From Actinernus sp. WN-2022 (taxonomy: Eukaryota; Cnidaria; Anthozoa; Actiniaria; Actinernidae), in assembly GCA_030867875.1 (NCBI GenBank), contig JAOWCC010000577.1, forward strand, positions 77,419,740 to 77,483,739: 64,000 nucleotides of DNA. The letters are read 5' to 3'. Numbering within the stretch: position 1 is the first letter of the stretch; every line of letters begins with the position of its first letter. Shown one piece after another: positions 53,952-64,000 of the stretch. Position numbers and translations under genes: made by a program. The notes under the pieces are model-generated. The model searched no databases and was not told the DNA's origin. It saw only the letters and a program-made list of their open reading frames with translations.

Positions 53952-54805
53952 TGTTAAGATAAAGGATCTTACGGTTTTAGACAAAATCCTACTCTAGGAG
54001 AAACATATAATAAATTAACAAGTTCTAGTTTAGACCGTGCTCGACGTATCCAAAGTTGAGTTACTTTAATTAAAACGTTCTTTTGTTAATCTCGGCTTGG
54101 TCACGAGCCTGTATTTACTAAGGTAGCTTTCGATTCATTGACAACATTGAATAGAACTCATTTACCAACAACCTGTGTTGTTACAGGAAACTAATTAAGT
54201 ATTGATTATATCTTAAGCTATCGGTACCAAGCGATCCCGACAACAAGCCAATAAGAATTGAGTATTCCTAATTACAGTTCCGTACCTTGACAGGTACCAA
54301 ATCCATTGAACTTTCCGTCAATGCAGATTAGTTACCAACTTCTAGTTGGATTTCTATGGAACATATCTAAAGACTCGTATAATGTTTTACGCTCAAGCTA
54401 TGATATTTGATTTCTAGTTTCACCTTTGACATATCTTATTTATGTTGTCGATCGGTTGAAGTACTTTTCTTTCAAGGTCAGGTTCCTTTGTTTGGACAAA
54501 GACCCTACTTACAATAAGGTCCATGTAAACACCTGTTTGGTTCCCAATAACTATTGTTTGTAAATTACATAAATACAGAACGAATATCTTGTAACAGAGA
54601 GAATAGAGAAGAGAGAATATAGAGAAGAGAGAATATAGAGAAGAAACAGAAGTCATGTTGCGTTCATGATTCTTCATGATCAGCCTCAATGGCTTAGTCA
54701 TGGCCAGTCATTGAGACCAGTAATAAAGTACGTAAGATCCAACCTTGGTTGTTGTCGTCCACAAGCTCTGCGAAGAACCCCACAGATTAGGAACAATCCC
54801 TAACA
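53952..54805 (+). repeat. 5' LTR of the young element
   Basis: 854 bp. Includes a GAGAGAATATAGAGAAGA microsatellite (about 54595-54650) with one more unit than the 3' LTR. Confidence 0.93.
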
Positions 54806-55340
54806 ACTGGTGAAAGAATCCGTGGTTTCGATCCCAACGAAAGCCTGACGAACTGCTCAACAACTCTACTCTTCAACATCCAGGTAGCCAACTGCTCTCT
54901 ATTTTCTTTTTATGTGTGCCTTAGATTTCTGACTACTGGCCGTCAGCTTAGCTAAGATTTATTATTTCCCAATAACTTAACGTCGCTACCATAGTTGGTT
55001 ATTTAGCCTAGATTTCGTGCTCGTACTTTTTGCTGTTAAATGCTATTTTTGTTGTTCTTATAGTCTGTCATTCTCATAAGCGTATTTTACATTTTCTCTA
55101 AACGGTTATCTTGAATTTCAAACTGTTTTTACGTAGTGGTAAAACGAAAACCGCTAGTATTCCTAGCAGCAAATCTCACAAAACGTGTACTCATTGTTCA
55201 GCAAAGACCACACCAAAATCCAAACCATTACACCAAGCGGTAGATTTAAGCCCAAATTTAACTACACTTCCACCTTCACCTTTAATAACCATAACCTCCC
55301 CACAACACTATAAACAATCTAGCGAACATATTAATACCAT

Positions 55341-56472
55341 GGCTTCAACAGAAGATTTCAAAACCTTTAGTAATCAATTGAGCGAACTGATTGATAAATC
55401 TCTTGCTGGTATGGCGGATATCTTATCTAAAGAAACACTAAGCCAAAACACCCAAATTGCTGCAATGCAGGATTCTTTGTTAGAAAACCACACATTTTCA
55501 AATGGGAATGCAGGACTCACTAGAGCTCCGATTTTTAAAGGAGATGGACAAGACCCTCTAACTTTCTTAGAACAGTTCAGTCTGTATGCCGATTTCTGTC
55601 GCTGGAAGCCAGATAAAGTATTTAAGGGATTTCCTTTGTCCTTAGTTGGAAACGCGCAAATCTGGTTCAGTTCGTTAGAAAAAGACAAAATTGCTTCCTT
55701 TGAAGAACTTCGAGCAGTATTTCTCAAGCAATTCACCTCGCCCGCAACAAATTGGGTTCTAAGACAAGAACTTGGCGATCGCAAACAAAGCAAACTCGAA
55801 TCTCTAAATGATTACATATCAGATATTAAGAAGCGATGCCAACGCTTAGGAATCCCCGTGAGCGAACGAATTCATTATTTCATTCAAGGGCTACAGCCTG
55901 AGATAAAGCATTATGTAATTCTACAACAACCTAATACTTTAGAAGAAGCAGAGAACGCCGCTAAACTTAAAGCCACCATAGTTGCCCAAACCACGCCAGC
56001 AGTAACTAAGGCTGATATTCTGGCTTTACAAGAGGGTTTTATCCAAAGGCTAAAGACCGAACAATTACTTCCACATTCTGTAGGTCCAATAGCAGCTTAT
56101 GAAGCCCCTACTTCAACCTTTAACCCTAACTTTCGTAATTCTCAACAAGATAACTCTCGCGACACTTCTAACTTACGCCAAATCATCCGCGAGGAACTTA
56201 GGCAAATTTCCAGTAATCGCGAACACGATTACAACCTTCGTCCTAGGGACAGGCTTTATTTTAACGATAGGGGAGACTTCGGTCGAACTACACGTTCAAC
56301 CGATGGACAGAATATTTGTTTCAATTGTAAGAAAGTCGGACACCACTATCGCAATTGTAGGTCCCCTCGCCGTTTTAATGATCCACGCATTCCTCAAAAC
56401 CAACCAAACGGTAATCAAAACCGTGGTTTTCCAGTCCGTTCCTCACAACGGCAAAATCACCCTTTAAACTAG
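55341..56472 (+). CDS. Young element gag
   Basis: Open from 55111; the likely start is MASTEDFKTFSNQL near 55339. It has a retrotransposon gag domain (LTFLEQFSLYADFCRW, KGFPLSLVGNAQIWFSSL, RQELGDRKQSKLESLNDYI and the EAENAAKLKA block) and a single CCHC knuckle CFNCKKVGHHYRNC near the C-terminus. Intact, which agrees with a young insertion. It would form the particle shell and bind RNA. The second ORF follows in another frame 140 bp later. Confidence 0.9.
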
Positions 56473-56612
56473 AACGGGTTTTCGAGTTTCGGGAGGCTAC
56501 GAAAACCCCAATTGCGTTTAATATAAACACTTTATTCGGACCAACAAACTCAGAAGAGAGAGATAACCAAAATCAAACAACGAAACACTTTACCAAAGCA
56601 CACGAAATTCAA

Positions 56613-58469
56613 ATGAATAGGAAACCAGCTGTGAATACTAATGAAGAGATTATCGATAACAATCACTCAAATGGGATTAACACTTTACAAAGAAGTGCTC
56701 CGGTTTGCCGCGAAAGTACTGAATTAAGTATTCCGGCTCGTTTCTTAAACAAAGATTTTACTTCAGACCAAATACATTTTTCGCTCAGTGACACTGTTTT
56801 CCCGAACAGTGATCCGGATCATTACGATCTAGAACATTTTCAACCCATAAATTCAACTCAACATGAAGAAGAACCAATTCCTAGTTTGAATGAAATATCA
56901 TTAAATTATCACCAAGAGAACCATTCACAAGAAGAACAACCAATTTCCACTAATGACCATTCTGTAGTTCAGCTAGAACAAGTAATTTTACCACAAAGCA
57001 GTAACCAACACGAGTCAACTGAAGTAAGTTCACAAAGCCACCATGACCAAAGCGAATCCAGTGAAACCTTTTCACTAGCCCAGCATGATCCTACACTCAC
57101 GGATAGCATATCTGAGAAGGATAATTCAACCACAAATGAAATTCAAATTCATTCCACAATAGAACCATTCGCCTGTCACAGTATGACAACCATAGAACAT
57201 AAAGTTTTGTCGATACCAGATAGTTTTAGCCACGTAAAAGTGAACATAAGTGACCATATAGTTCCCACAATCAATATTTTAAGTACAGAAACAGAAGCAC
57301 CTGTCGTTCGTGCCACACATTCGAAGACAATGAACTTTACAAACCAGAATTTGCACACTGAAAAGAAAAAGGACAATATAAAACGATTATCATGGCCGAA
57401 GAGATTAAAACGATTTACATCAACTCTGTTCAGAAACATATCTCGTTCTCGTAAAGTACAACCACTTTTACCTCATTCAAATAGTAAAAAGACGGACGAA
57501 TATATCGACGCCTCGTGTCCACGAAATACAGAAATTGTTGAACATTCAAATCAATCTGCCACAAGTAGCAGTGATATAGACATAGATAGTCCCAATAGTA
57601 ATAGAATGACAAATTGCGCTCAAGAAGCAAATACTCAGAAACCATGTTTAGCTGTCGTAGATGATAACGATCCAGCAATAGTTACGGAATCAGAAACCGT
57701 AGAAGTCCCAAATTTAAAGAATACGAATACGTTACAAGAAGACAAAGATATTCAGGCCAATTACATTATATATGAAGATACGAATTTTACGACTACAGAT
57801 AGTCCACAAGAAGTTAAAGATTTTAAGGCCGTTCACATTAGAGAACATTCAGAGTTTAGTAACATTACGCATGATGATGATATTCAGGGACATAAATTTA
57901 CAAATAATACGGGTGATCGTAAGCCCCAGATTATAGATACGAAGGGACATATCAGTACAATAGGTTTTCAGAATACAACAAGCAATCTTACAATATCAGG
58001 TTCAATAGGTAATTTTCAATTAACTTTCTTGGTAGATACAGGCGCAGCTGTTACAGTTATTGGTAAAGACACATGGAAGAGAATTCCCGAACTAAGTAAA
58101 CACCCACCGGAACTTTCAACTTTAAATATGCTCCGGTCGGTCAGTGGACAAGATATTCCTGTTTTAGGACAAATTTTAGTTCCATTCACAATTGATAACA
58201 GAGTATATCCTTTCTTAGTCTATGTAGCTGCCAAAGTTTTATACGATGTCATTCTCGGAAAAGATTTTTTAGAATATTATCAGGCGATAATTGATTTAAA
58301 GAACCATACTCTTCATATGCCACCCGCTAAGGTGTACAATGCAATTAATCCTAGCCAGGTTAAACAATGTACTGACCACGCGTCGGAAACTTTAATTTTG
58401 CCATCTCGCCCCGAAACAATCTTCTACATAGAGCACCAATTTAACTCTGCTGATACAGAGATTACTTAA
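56613..58469 (+). CDS. Young element protease ORF
   Basis: 618 intact codons from MNRKPAVNTNEEII. A long Ser/Thr/Gln/Asn/Glu-rich, disordered-looking region fills the first 450 residues. Then comes a retropepsin: FQLTFLVDTGAAVTVIGKD with the DTG active site, a VPFTIDN strand and a VILGKDFLEYYQAIIDLK flap-side block near the end. The ORF stops where RT would be expected. A pol polyprotein would normally continue here, so RT, RNase H and integrase appear deleted. Confidence 0.9.
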   Translation: MNRKPAVNTNEEIIDNNHSNGINTLQRSAPVCRESTELSIPARFLNKDFTSDQIHFSLSDTVFPNSDPDHYDLEHFQPINSTQHEEEPIPSLNEISLNYHQENHSQEEQPISTNDHSVVQLEQVILPQSSNQHESTEVSSQSHHDQSESSETFSLAQHDPTLTDSISEKDNSTTNEIQIHSTIEPFACHSMTTIEHKVLSIPDSFSHVKVNISDHIVPTINILSTETEAPVVRATHSKTMNFTNQNLHTEKKKDNIKRLSWPKRLKRFTSTLFRNISRSRKVQPLLPHSNSKKTDEYIDASCPRNTEIVEHSNQSATSSSDIDIDSPNSNRMTNCAQEANTQKPCLAVVDDNDPAIVTESETVEVPNLKNTNTLQEDKDIQANYIIYEDTNFTTTDSPQEVKDFKAVHIREHSEFSNITHDDDIQGHKFTNNTGDRKPQIIDTKGHISTIGFQNTTSNLTISGSIGNFQLTFLVDTGAAVTVIGKDTWKRIPELSKHPPELSTLNMLRSVSGQDIPVLGQILVPFTIDNRVYPFLVYVAAKVLYDVILGKDFLEYYQAIIDLKNHTLHMPPAKVYNAINPSQVKQCTDHASETLILPSRPETIFYIEHQFNSADTEIT

Positions 58470-60164
58470 TTAAACAACTTAGCCATTTCTTTTCTTTACA
58501 GGTAATCCTGTAATAACAATGCTCTTGCCACTTATATTAATTAATCCTTTCATGCCTCACTTGCATTTATACTAACGATAATTTACATTAGCACAGGCAA
58601 CCCGATTGTGTATTATCCATCCATATTAGTGTTAGCTCGCAATCCTAGACCGCTAATATTTTTGTGAAGATACCAAACTCATCAATATAGTGTTAAAAAA
58701 AACACATATGTTAATCAGCTTTCTGATAACACGATAATTTAGAATTACCACATTAGGCATGAATAAATAATCGTTTTGCCAAAAGATGAACAATGTCATT
58801 ACAATTCAGCTTTAGAAATGTTTGCTAAAATCTCTTTTGAAACAAACAACATGTTTTCGACAACCTTACGTCTTTTTGAGATTCAAAATACCGTTAATCA
58901 AGTTTCTCGTTTTCAAGATAAGGAATTAATTGGCTACAATGATTTACCTAGATTTTTTACTCTCCGCATTATCCGCCAAATAAAAACAATACAAACGTGT
59001 ACCCGTTACTTATAAATCCAGTGACAGAGTATGAACATCGAACTGGTAAACAAATAAATTTGAATATTTTAGTTACGCTACCTAAACGTTTGAATAGGAA
59101 TTCAATTTACACAATAGAGTACTTAAACTATTGTTAAAGCTGACGCTCTAACTAAGTGTTATTCTCAACATGGCACACTTGTCTGTCCAACTAATGTACT
59201 CAAACTAGTCAAAAATATTGAGTGGCTTGGTTTACCTTGGTCCCCTGGATCCAAGATTGATTCCTCACGCAACCACAAGCCAACTACATGTACATGTGCA
59301 CAACTAGAACCACTACTTCATCATGGTAACCGCTATTATTTGTCAACCAAACGCCAAACGCTCACACTGCGCAATGGAACAGTGGATCTGACACCTAACT
59401 AATATGCTGTATAATATACATGTACCATGCAATATAACTACGACAACAATGGAAATAGGACTTGTACAATGTCCCACTTCCCTTACCGTCACCATGCCAA
59501 TATTTACACGCCACTCAGCCAAGCGTGATGTACCATGGCTATCAACCACAGACGACGTGACTTTGAAACCAAACCACAGTAATAACTACATGATGATCAA
59601 CACTATTATATTGATTTCGTCCGCATGCTATTCTACTGACACAAAGCTGCCTGACGATTGGTGTTAGAAGGACAAGCTTCCTACAATTGAACCAGAAAAT
59701 ATCCAACCATTGCACGAACTCTGTCTTGATTTCAACACACCTTTGGACGATGATGCACCTACAAACGTTTGAGTGAATACTGAACATCCAGTTATTAATA
59801 ACGAAGATTACGATTTACAAGGACTGAGGTTTTCAATCCTCCATGAACTGATGTTTTCAAACAAACATTATCTATAAGTATTATTCAGTATTACTATTTC
59901 AATATTTAACAGTATTTACTATTAACCATTTATTCAATTATATATTATTATTCAACCATGGAATTTAGGATCACGCAAGAACGTAAAAATGTATTTATTT
60001 ATACGTTTACTTCTTTCACCTTACACTTGCTTGTGTTATCCAAAATTTCCATTTTAGCTATTATATTATTCACATTTATGATAAGTATTTAAGCTCTAAT
60101 CAACAAAACAAAAACAACAACAACAAAAAATATAGATATAGCTACTACTTTCTTTCTCACAGGA
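58470..60164 (+). pseudogene. Decayed third region of the young element
   Basis: Short frames only. 58776-59015 reads MPKDEQCHYNSALEMFAKISFETNNMF and 59160-59670 reads, with stops, phrases such as GTLVCPTNVLKLVKN, RYYLSTKRQTLTLRNGTVDL and NRTCTMSHFPY. The Cys/Asn-Gly-Thr-rich content is loosely like a retroelement envelope-type glycoprotein. A TTTCTTTACAG acceptor-like site lies near 58492. The assignment is weak. Confidence 0.3.
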
Positions 60165-60187
60165 GCTCGAATTTGAGAAGGGACGTA
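60165..60187 (+). other. Polypurine tract region of the young element
   Basis: GAGCTCGAATTTGAGAAGGGACGTA-type purine-rich stretch directly before the 3' LTR. GAGAAGGGA is the best candidate. Confidence 0.55.
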
Positions 60188-61026
60188 TGTTAAGATAAAG
60201 GATCTTACGATTTTAGACAAAATCCTACTCTAGGAGAAACATATAATAAATTAACAAGTTCTAGTTTAGACCGTGCTCGACGTATCCAAAGTTGAGTTAC
60301 TTTAATTAAAACGTTCTTTTGTTAATCTCGGCTTGGTCACGAGCCTGTATTTACTAAGGTAGCTTTCGATTCATTGACAACATTGAATAGAACTCATTTA
60401 CCAACAACCTGTGTTGTTACAGGAAACTAATTAAGTATTGATTATATCTTAAGCTATCGGTACCAAGCGATCCCGACAACAAGCCAATAAGAATTGAGTA
60501 TTCCTAATTACAGTTCCGTACCTTGACAGGTACCAAATCCATTGAACTTTCCGTCAATGCAGATTAGTTACCAACTTCTAGTTGGATTTCTATGGAACAT
60601 ATCTAAAGACTCGTATAATGTTTTACGCTCAAGCTATGATATTTGATTTCTAGTTTCACCTTTGACATATCTTATTTATGTTGTCGATCGGTTGAAGTAC
60701 TTTTCTTTCAAGGTCAGGTTCCTTTGTTTGGACAAAGACCCTACTTACAATAAGGTCCATGTAAACACCTGTTTGGTTCCCAATAACTATTGTTTGTAAA
60801 TTACATAAATACAGAACGAATATCTTGTAACAGAGAGAATAGAGAAGAGAGAATATAGAGAAGAAACAGAAGTCATGTTGCGTTCATGATTCTTCATGAT
60901 CAGCCTCAATGGCTTAGTCATGGCCAGTCATTGAGACCAGTAATAAAGTACGTAAGATCCAACCTTGGTTGTTGTCGTCCACAAGCTCTGCGAAGAACCC
61001 CACAGATTAGGAATACTTCCCTAACA
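60188..61026 (+). repeat. 3' LTR of the young element
   Basis: 839 bp, near-identical to 53952-54805. Followed by CACG. Confidence 0.93.
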
Positions 61027-61030
61027 CACG

Positions 61031-61167
61031 AACCCAATTTCTCTGACTACTACCGGCCATCGAGTTCGCAGAAGACAGGCGAGTTGGTCTATGTTGGTGG
61101 TGGAATGCTCGCCATTGGCTATGCTGCTAGTCGCTGGCTATATAAATTTATTTTTTTAAATTGTTAG
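61031..61167 (+). pseudogene. P2 membrane protein, C-terminal part (continues 53624-53951)
   Basis: Resumes EPNFSDYYRPSSSQKTGELV and ends with a membrane helix, GGGMLAIGYAASRWLYKFIF, then TAG at 61165-61167. Same frame as 53624-53951 once the LTR element and one target copy are removed. Confidence 0.75.
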
Positions 61168-61230
61168 GTCTAGGTACGTATGCTAGATCTATTTTTGTTT
61201 TAGAATTGCCTATTAGAGGCTTGTCATTGT

Positions 61231-62322
61231 GTGCATATAGCAATGGAGGCTAAACTTGCGAATACCTACTATGGTACTCAAGGATACTGGAAAGGTCACG
61301 CTGCTGTGGGTAAGCTCGCAACTGCTGTGGGGGTGTCAGAGGCTGTAGCAAAGGTTTGGCTGGAAAAGCAAGCCCTGTGGCAAATGTTCCTACCTAGTCC
61401 ACATGAAATTCCAAGACTACACTGGACAGTCTCAAAGCCAAACGAGGTGCATCAGGCCGACCTGCTTTTCCTACCACATGGTACGGTGCCTTATGGGCGC
61501 ACCCGCCGTACGTACGTATAAGTATGCACTCGTCGTAATCGATGTCGCAAGCCGCTACAAAGAAGCAGAACCTTTGACCTCGAAAGATAGTGGTGAAGTG
61601 GCTGCGGCCTTTGAACGAATCTACGAGCGTAGTCTATTGATGTGGCCACAACTGCTACAGGTCGATCCTGGGAGGGAGTTCATGGGACGTATGACTGGAA
61701 CGTTGGAGCGACATGGTACGAAGGTCAAACGAGGTGAGGTTGGCAACCACAGGGCACAAGGCTTCGTTGAGCGAGCAAACAGGACGCTGGCTGAGAGATT
61801 GTTTAGATATCAATACGCCCAAGAGTTGGTGCTTGCTTCAGAAGGCGTCACAGGCAATGATGCTAGATCTAGAGAGTGGGTTCAAAGACTTCCTGCCGTC
61901 ATCAAGGCCATGAATAGTGAGGTGACTCGACTGACAGGGAAGGAGCCTTCGAAGGCCGCTGCCCAGCAAGTGGATGTAAGAGCCCCTACGTATTCGCGGC
62001 CCGTTGGATTCGAAGAAAAGCGCCTGCCATTCGATGCTGTTGTTCGATATCTATATGCACCAGGAGAATTGGAAGGTGGAGCCAGGCGGGCGACCGATCC
62101 TGTGTGGAGTTTAGAGGCATATAGTATTTCGCTAAGTGTAGTATCTTCGGGACAGCCAGTGCTGTACTATCTGGACCCATCCCAGCTTTGCAATTTCAAA
62201 TAAATTTGGAGGAAGGAACTGCAGGAACTCCAGCACCAAAACGTGGGTTTGTGCGAGAAGAGCTACAAGTGGCGCCTAGGGATACAGAACTGCCACCGAA
62301 GGGGATATCCTCTTATAGATAG
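61231..62322 (+). pseudogene. P2 integrase (retroviral/Polinton rve type)
   Basis: Start at 61231 (MEAKLANTYYGTQGY), with a small helix-turn-helix-like N-terminal zone. The catalytic core has HQADLLFLPH (first Asp), LLQVDPGREFMG (second Asp) and QGFVERANRTLAERLF (Glu), then RPVGFEEKRLPFDAVVRYLY and DPVWSLEAYSI, a chromo-like or Tudor-like tail. Two frameshifts: a (CGTA)3 run at 61507-61518 (two copies would be in frame) and near 62195. The last part (PAPKRGFVREELQVAP) ends at 62322. It inserts element DNA into the host genome. Confidence 0.88.
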
Positions 62323-63271
62323 GCGCGAAATGAGAATGGTAAGCAAGCAACTCTTCGATAAAGCGTACGATCGCGCTTTTGGAAATACCACATCGTTTGA
62401 CTAAGGCATTGAGAGCAATTCGTACTCCTGCACTACGTAGCACCTCGTAACTTGCTCCGACAACTTTGCTGCGTAACACGGAGTGGGAACCAATATGGGC
62501 GTTGATTGCTATATTAACAACCTCATGGACTATTTCTTGAAGCAAAGGGGTAGTGCGATTTTTGGGTAGGTCAAGTTTAGCAAAAATCGTTGCAGTATGA
62601 GGAGCTATTCGATCGGCACTTAAGTTGATATCGATTTTGTAATCGGCACATAGCGAGCACAGGAAGTAATCACCACGAGAAATATCCGGTATGTTGATTT
62701 GCATGAAACGAGCAACCTCGCTCTTGGAGCGAATGAACTTGAGTCGTATGCATGCGTGGTAGAGTAGCGCAGCCAAGATACTCTGCTTCGTGCGACTACG
62801 CTTAAAGCAAACTTTCTGCACTTGATTGTATCCTTCAGCCACGACCCCCAATACATTCGTGGGAAATGACAGTTTATATTATTGTCTATAGGCTGTGTTA
62901 TATGCCAGCAGTTCCTGCATGATTATGCGTCGTTGCGATTCCTGGTTGTGGGCTACTGGGCTTGAACGATCTAGATCACATTGATACCAAGAGCTATTTG
63001 GACCTACGATAAACAACCGTGTGGCGGCACGGATCATTTCACTGCCAGCAGTTCCTGCATGTCTACCTTCTCTCAACTCAAACTCCAGAGGGCCCTCGGA
63101 AATGCGACTACAGGTTGAATATATGAACTCCATTCCTCGCACTTCCATTGGGCAGAGACAATCGGAGCACATTTCCCAAGGATTGCGTTCTAGGTGTGGA
63201 CGTATGGGAAGGTCGAACGTAGGTAGACTAGTCATCTTAAGATCACCAAGCAGGCCGTAAGGATCATCCAT
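62276..63271 (-). pseudogene. P2 TFIIB-like transcription factor (one in-frame TAA)
   Basis: From ATG 63271 (MDDPYGLLGDLK) a zinc-ribbon-like CSDCLCPMEVRGMEFIYSTC (about residues 35-54) is followed by a linker. A TAA at 62879-62881 interrupts the frame; the same frame then continues with two cyclin-like repeats: SILAALLYHACIRLKFIRSK (first) and KVVGASYEVLRSAGVRIALN with KRCGISKSAIVRFIEELL (second). About 331 codons in all, the size and domain order of TFIIB. Such a factor would guide RNA polymerase to element promoters. The family assignment is mine from the repeat pattern. Its end overlaps the integrase end by 47 bp. Confidence 0.65.
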
Positions 63272-63296
63272 GACTTTCTTTGATTAGTAGATATAT

Positions 63297-64000
63297 CTAA
63301 TATAGAGTTTGGAGGCTGTACTCAATAGGCTCGGTATGGATGCTATCTGGAAGGACCCGTCGCTTATCGTAGTAAGCTGAAAGCCCAAGCTTCTGCTGTT
63401 CGTAGGTTGCTATACCTTCTGGCAGCAAGCGGAAGCCACGGTTTTCTGCTATGTCGATGCTACCGTGGAGTGCTGCTTTGAATCGATCCCATGAGACATC
63501 GTTGTGCCGCTTTGACATCCCCTTGGTGGAATATTTCCGGCTGGCACCTACATCGACATAGTAGGCCTTGGAGCAAAGGGCAATGGCGCGTTGTCCTTGA
63601 AACTCTAGTTTGAAGAGGCCTGGTGTGCGACTGCTCCACTTGTCCCATGCTAACCAATCCTTGTGCAATTCGGGTCGTACCACTTCGTCGATGCTATTGC
63701 CTGAGATGGCAATGTACGCGCTGTCCGTATCCATCTGGATGTATTCGAAATCCTGACGATCGATGTACTTGTCAAGGAAGTCGTAGTAGAACTCGAGCAT
63801 ACGAAGCTTGGCAAGCTGGTACACAGCTATACCTACTTGGAACGGACGTTTGATTCGGATCTGCGGCTTGTGACTCTGGAGCTCATATGCTTCACCGATC
63901 TCCTCCAGGTCTGCAAACCAGACACTGCGAAGGGCTTTGTCCACAATCTTCTCGTCTTTGGTGTAGGTGACGTTGGTCTGCCGCTCCAGAGCCTCAATCA
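63297..64000 (-). CDS. P2 DNA polymerase B, C-terminal part (partial)
   Basis: Open from the right window edge to a stop at 63297. It contains QVGIAVYQLAKLRMLEFYYDF, then FEYIQMDTDSAYIAISG with the catalytic DTD, then RTPGLFKLEFQGQRAIALCS and KAYYVD, a KKYSTKGMSKR-type DNA-binding strand and a C-terminal helix. This is the protein-primed PolB group of Polintons and relatives. The catalytic text MDTDSAYIA differs from the P1 polymerase (YTDTDSLLLEI), marking two PolB lineages. N-terminal two-thirds lie outside the window. Confidence 0.9.
   Translation of the reverse strand, partial: IEALERQTNVTYTKDEKIVDKALRSVWFADLEEIGEAYELQSHKPQIRIKRPFQVGIAVYQLAKLRMLEFYYDFLDKYIDRQDFEYIQMDTDSAYIAISGNSIDEVVRPELHKDWLAWDKWSSRTPGLFKLEFQGQRAIALCSKAYYVDVGASRKYSTKGMSKRHNDVSWDRFKAALHGSIDIAENRGFRLLPEGIATYEQQKLGLSAYYDKRRVLPDSIHTEPIEYSLQTLY

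Larger units (their letters stand above)
53952..61026 (+). mobile_element. Young LTR retrotransposon in P2 (gag and protease only)
   Basis: LTRs at 53952-54805 and 60188-61026 start TGTTAAGAT and end CCCTAACA. CACG flanks both sides (53948-53951 and 61027-61030). The LTRs differ by one visible substitution (54 vs 60 kb copies, GGTTTT/GATTTT), a 16-bp GAGA-repeat unit and a small change near the 3' end, so the insertion is recent. The inside encodes an intact gag and an intact protease-bearing ORF, but no RT, RNase H or integrase; about 1.7 kb of shorter frames follow. It must be non-autonomous. Confidence 0.93.
44930..64000. mobile_element. Polinton/Maverick (adintovirus-like) provirus P2
   Basis: A virus-like element with integrase, DNA polymerase B, double jelly-roll major capsid protein and packaging ATPase, the four hallmark genes of Polintons. 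It also has about ten smaller genes and a TFIIB-like factor. PolB and TFIIB-like genes are on -, capsid and integrase genes mainly on +. It extends past the window on the right and starts within about 100 bp of 44930; no terminal inverted repeat can be tested. A 7.1-kb LTR element is nested at 53952-61026. I did not see an adenoviral-type protease, which may lie outside. Confidence 0.88.

Overview
This window is eukaryotic nuclear DNA, most likely from an anthozoan cnidarian such as a stony coral. The reasons are introns with consensus splice sites, AT-rich spacers full of the ACATGTA word, tRNA-derived SINEs, and a dense, nested mix of non-LTR, Gypsy, BEL/Pao, Crypton, MITE and Polinton/Maverick elements. 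The species assignment is inference. No rRNA gene, CRISPR array or prokaryotic operon is present.

Only one host gene is supported: five exons on the + strand at 8858-8915, 9598-9671, 12154-12308, 12910-13018 and 21553-21630. They stay open in compatible phases, end in a stop codon, and resemble a PRELI/MSF1 lipid-transfer domain. Its 5' exon or exons were not found. Its last intron (8.5 kb) holds a SINE, a 69-bp minisatellite and several MITEs.

Layout. 0.8-5.8 kb: a minus-strand LINE split by a 2.74-kb non-autonomous DNA transposon. 6.2-8.3 kb: a decayed Crypton/DUF3504 recombinase between two 111-bp direct repeats. 8.9-21.6 kb: the host gene. 24.3-26.2 kb: a second minus-strand LINE, cut by a MITE with a clean TA duplication. 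26.2-31.1 kb: a broken Polinton (P1) with a DNA polymerase B whose middle is inverted, meeting minus-strand capsid genes. 31.1-33.5 kb: a BEL/Pao relic. 33.5-37.3 kb: a third LINE with PHD finger, endonuclease and reverse transcriptase. 37.85-42.34 kb: a Gypsy element with both LTRs and a 5-bp target duplication. 43.5-44.9 kb: a gag fragment carrying two MITEs.

44.9 kb to the window end is a second, much more complete Polinton-type provirus (P2). On + it has a Cys-rich ORF, an ankyrin-like ORF, a large unknown protein, the major capsid protein, the packaging ATPase, several small membrane or basic proteins and a retroviral-type integrase. On - it has a membrane protein, two penton-like ORFs, a coiled-coil membrane protein, a TFIIB-like transcription factor and a DNA polymerase B that runs off the window. 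A very young 7.1-kb LTR retrotransposon with gag and protease but no reverse transcriptase lies inside one P2 gene. Its 4-bp target duplication is intact and its two LTRs are nearly identical.

Together the P2 genes make a virus-like toolkit: replication (PolB), integration (IN), virion assembly (MCP, penton-like proteins, ATPase) and possibly its own promoter recognition (TFIIB-like). Several P2 genes carry single stops or frameshifts, many at homopolymers or short tandem repeats. P2 is therefore either a recently decayed provirus or partly affected by consensus errors. P1 shares the capsid, ATPase and small-gene block with P2 but carries a visibly different PolB type.
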